Assembly (NCBI GenBank): GCA_003344405.1
Contig: NOWV01000055.1
Coordinates: forward strand, 248,001 to 312,000
DNA: 64,000 nt
Source: Trichoplax sp. H2
Taxonomy: Eukaryota; Placozoa; Uniplacotomia; Trichoplacea
Direction: 5' to 3'
The notes beneath the pieces were generated by a model. That model did no database searches, had not been told where the DNA came from, and saw nothing but the letters and a program-made list of their open reading frames with translations. The translations under genes were made by a program, and so were the position numbers. The first letter of the stretch is position 1; each line of letters begins with the position of its first letter. Shown piece after piece: positions 62,701-64,000 of the stretch.

Positions 62701-64000
62701 TATGTAAATGCTGTTATATTTTGTTTAAATTTTTTAATTGTAGGCGGCTGACCTCTTGAATATATTGAGCATAATAAACCAGCATATTTTCATTAATAGT
62801 GAGTAATCGGTTATATTGCTTGATGATTGTTACAAACGCTAACCAAGACTACATTTTTTCTAGCTTATATTGAGAGCACAGTTGAAGAAATTGATGGTAG
62901 TGAATATCCATCACAAGGTTAGCTATGATTAAGCCTCTATTGTATTGTATATCAAAAAATATCGACTAAACTGAAGGAAATAAAATATTTTTGTTCTTCG
63001 CCTGTCAGAAATAATGGAGGGTGATATGGCCAACCTCCAATCGAATTCTAGCGTGTATGTTGTTCAATGTTTGATCCTATATTCATTGAAATTATTGCAG
63101 TAGGTAAAATTTTAGCACATCACTAAATAGTTGCAACATATAACTATATTAGGGACGATAAAATTTCAAAATTTCATGACGTTGTTAATAAAGCCAAAGA
63201 ATCTCCAACAAATCACTTGCCTAATATACGCTTTTATACTTTCTTAAATGCCTACCAAGGGTAAATATCTACCATAAGTTAGTATATGTCTTTTTTCTGG
63301 TATCTTAAATAGAAACGTTTTACCTATTACTACAGATTGAATACTGTTAGTGTATCAGACAATTGTAAGATATTATGCGGTGGATTTGCTGATGCTGCTG
63401 CGCGGTTATGGTATCTAAATTTTGGTGAAAGTTTTGCTCTTAATTCAGAAGAAACGTCAAGTCGTAAGGCTTATTTATTAAAATTTCATTTATTCCGTAG
63501 TAGTTGGTGGTGAGGGACAGTTCGCATCTGTATGGTTATGAGATAATTACGCTTTTGTGCATTTAGATGAAATTTATGAATTTGATTTGAAAATTGAAGA
63601 TCAACTCAAAAAAAAGAAAAATCAGTTTAGTAACGTTAAAAATACTAACTACCTCGATGACCACTGGACTAATTTAGAAAATACTTCTTATTTTATCGTT
63701 GGTAATCCAATTACTTAATTCAATACTTTTTTAGAGAGTGCATTACTTTAAGAGCACATAGTGCTGGAATAACTTCATGCTCCTTCAGTGACGATGCCAG
63801 TTACCTTTTCACCGCCTCCGAGGATGCAACTGGTAAGAATTCTATCAATTGCTAGTTAGCGTTTCTGATCTACAATATATGAGTATCAACTACTGTGTCC
63901 TAACTTTTGTTTCTATCCAACAGTAAAATTATGGAATACTGAAGACTTGAAGTGCCTTGTTACTTATAGAGGACATGTTTATCCGGTTTGGGATGTTGAC
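59770..64000 (+). CDS. TAF5: TFIID subunit TAF5 (5' part, 15 exons seen, truncated by window edge)
   Basis: Scaffold subunit of TFIID, nuclear. Exons: 59770-59844, 60626-60720, 61162-61197, 61269-61311, 61899-61977, 62348-62468, 62578-62641, 62744-62798, 62864-62917, 63009-63054, 63153-63260, 63336-63463, 63567-63624, 63735-63832, 63924-64000; 379 codons so far. A LisH-like start (QQVIDSVDRYLKTRNYS) is followed by the NTD2 helical domain (SFVDNCEDLDFK joined to NELTALLFPVFVHSFLKLL, and FFVNLSLEAFQYLINFLE). The WD40 part begins IRFYTFLNAYQGLNTVSV, then GGFADAAARLWYL, TASEDATVKLW and YRGHVYPVWDVD. FYTFLNAYQG and GGFADAAARLW favour TAF5 over its paralogue TAF5L. The donor at 63624 was chosen because the stronger-looking site five bases on breaks the frame. 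Remaining WD repeats lie beyond base 64000. Confidence 0.92.
59845..60625. other. TAF5 intron 1
   Basis: 781-bp intron with no recognised feature. An open frame on the - strand (60395-60643) has no similarity I recognise. Confidence 0.6.

Overview
This window looks like nuclear DNA of an early-branching animal, most likely a placozoan (Trichoplax/Hoilungia type). It is AT-rich and its genes have many short GT-AG introns. The proteins are typical of animals: PEX5, FBXO42, a C1orf50 homologue, EXOC8, MRPL47, PDE6D, an SHP-type tyrosine phosphatase and TAF5. The species call is an inference. Exon models were built by hand: splice sites were accepted only where reading phase and family similarity carried across the junction.

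Layout. 138-3478 (-): 5' part of PEX5, running off the left edge. 3479-7848: repeat-rich intergenic DNA, including five ~225-bp tandem units that share a reading frame. 7849-24637: a cluster of four paralogous genes (A on +, B, C and D on -), each predicted to encode four hot-dog-fold thioesterase-like domains; A, B and C also have a separate first exon resembling a mitochondrial presequence. 25758-26498 (-): an intronless theta-class GST. 27982-30336 (+): FBXO42. 31376-33593 (-): C1orf50 homologue (DUF2452). 34900-39885 (+): EXOC8. 41334-42946 (+): MRPL47. 44162-47066 (-): PDE6D. 48889-57457 (+): SH2-SH2-PTP phosphatase. 59770-64000 (+): 5' part of TAF5, running off the right edge.

The genes do not form one pathway; this is ordinary gene-dense animal DNA with one local family expansion. 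Two points stand out. First, the SHP homologue has Lys where the P-loop Arg should be and Glu where the WPD Asp should be, so it may be a pseudophosphatase. Second, the four-gene, four-hot-dog cluster shows an internal duplication of a double hot-dog, a patch of near identity between B and C that suggests gene conversion, and a possible difference in localization between D and the others.

Palindromic GTAC/ACTGTACAGT repeat arrays recur in the 5' flanks and divergent intergenic regions and are absent as dense arrays from the three convergent gaps. No tRNA, rRNA, CRISPR array or intact transposon was recognised.
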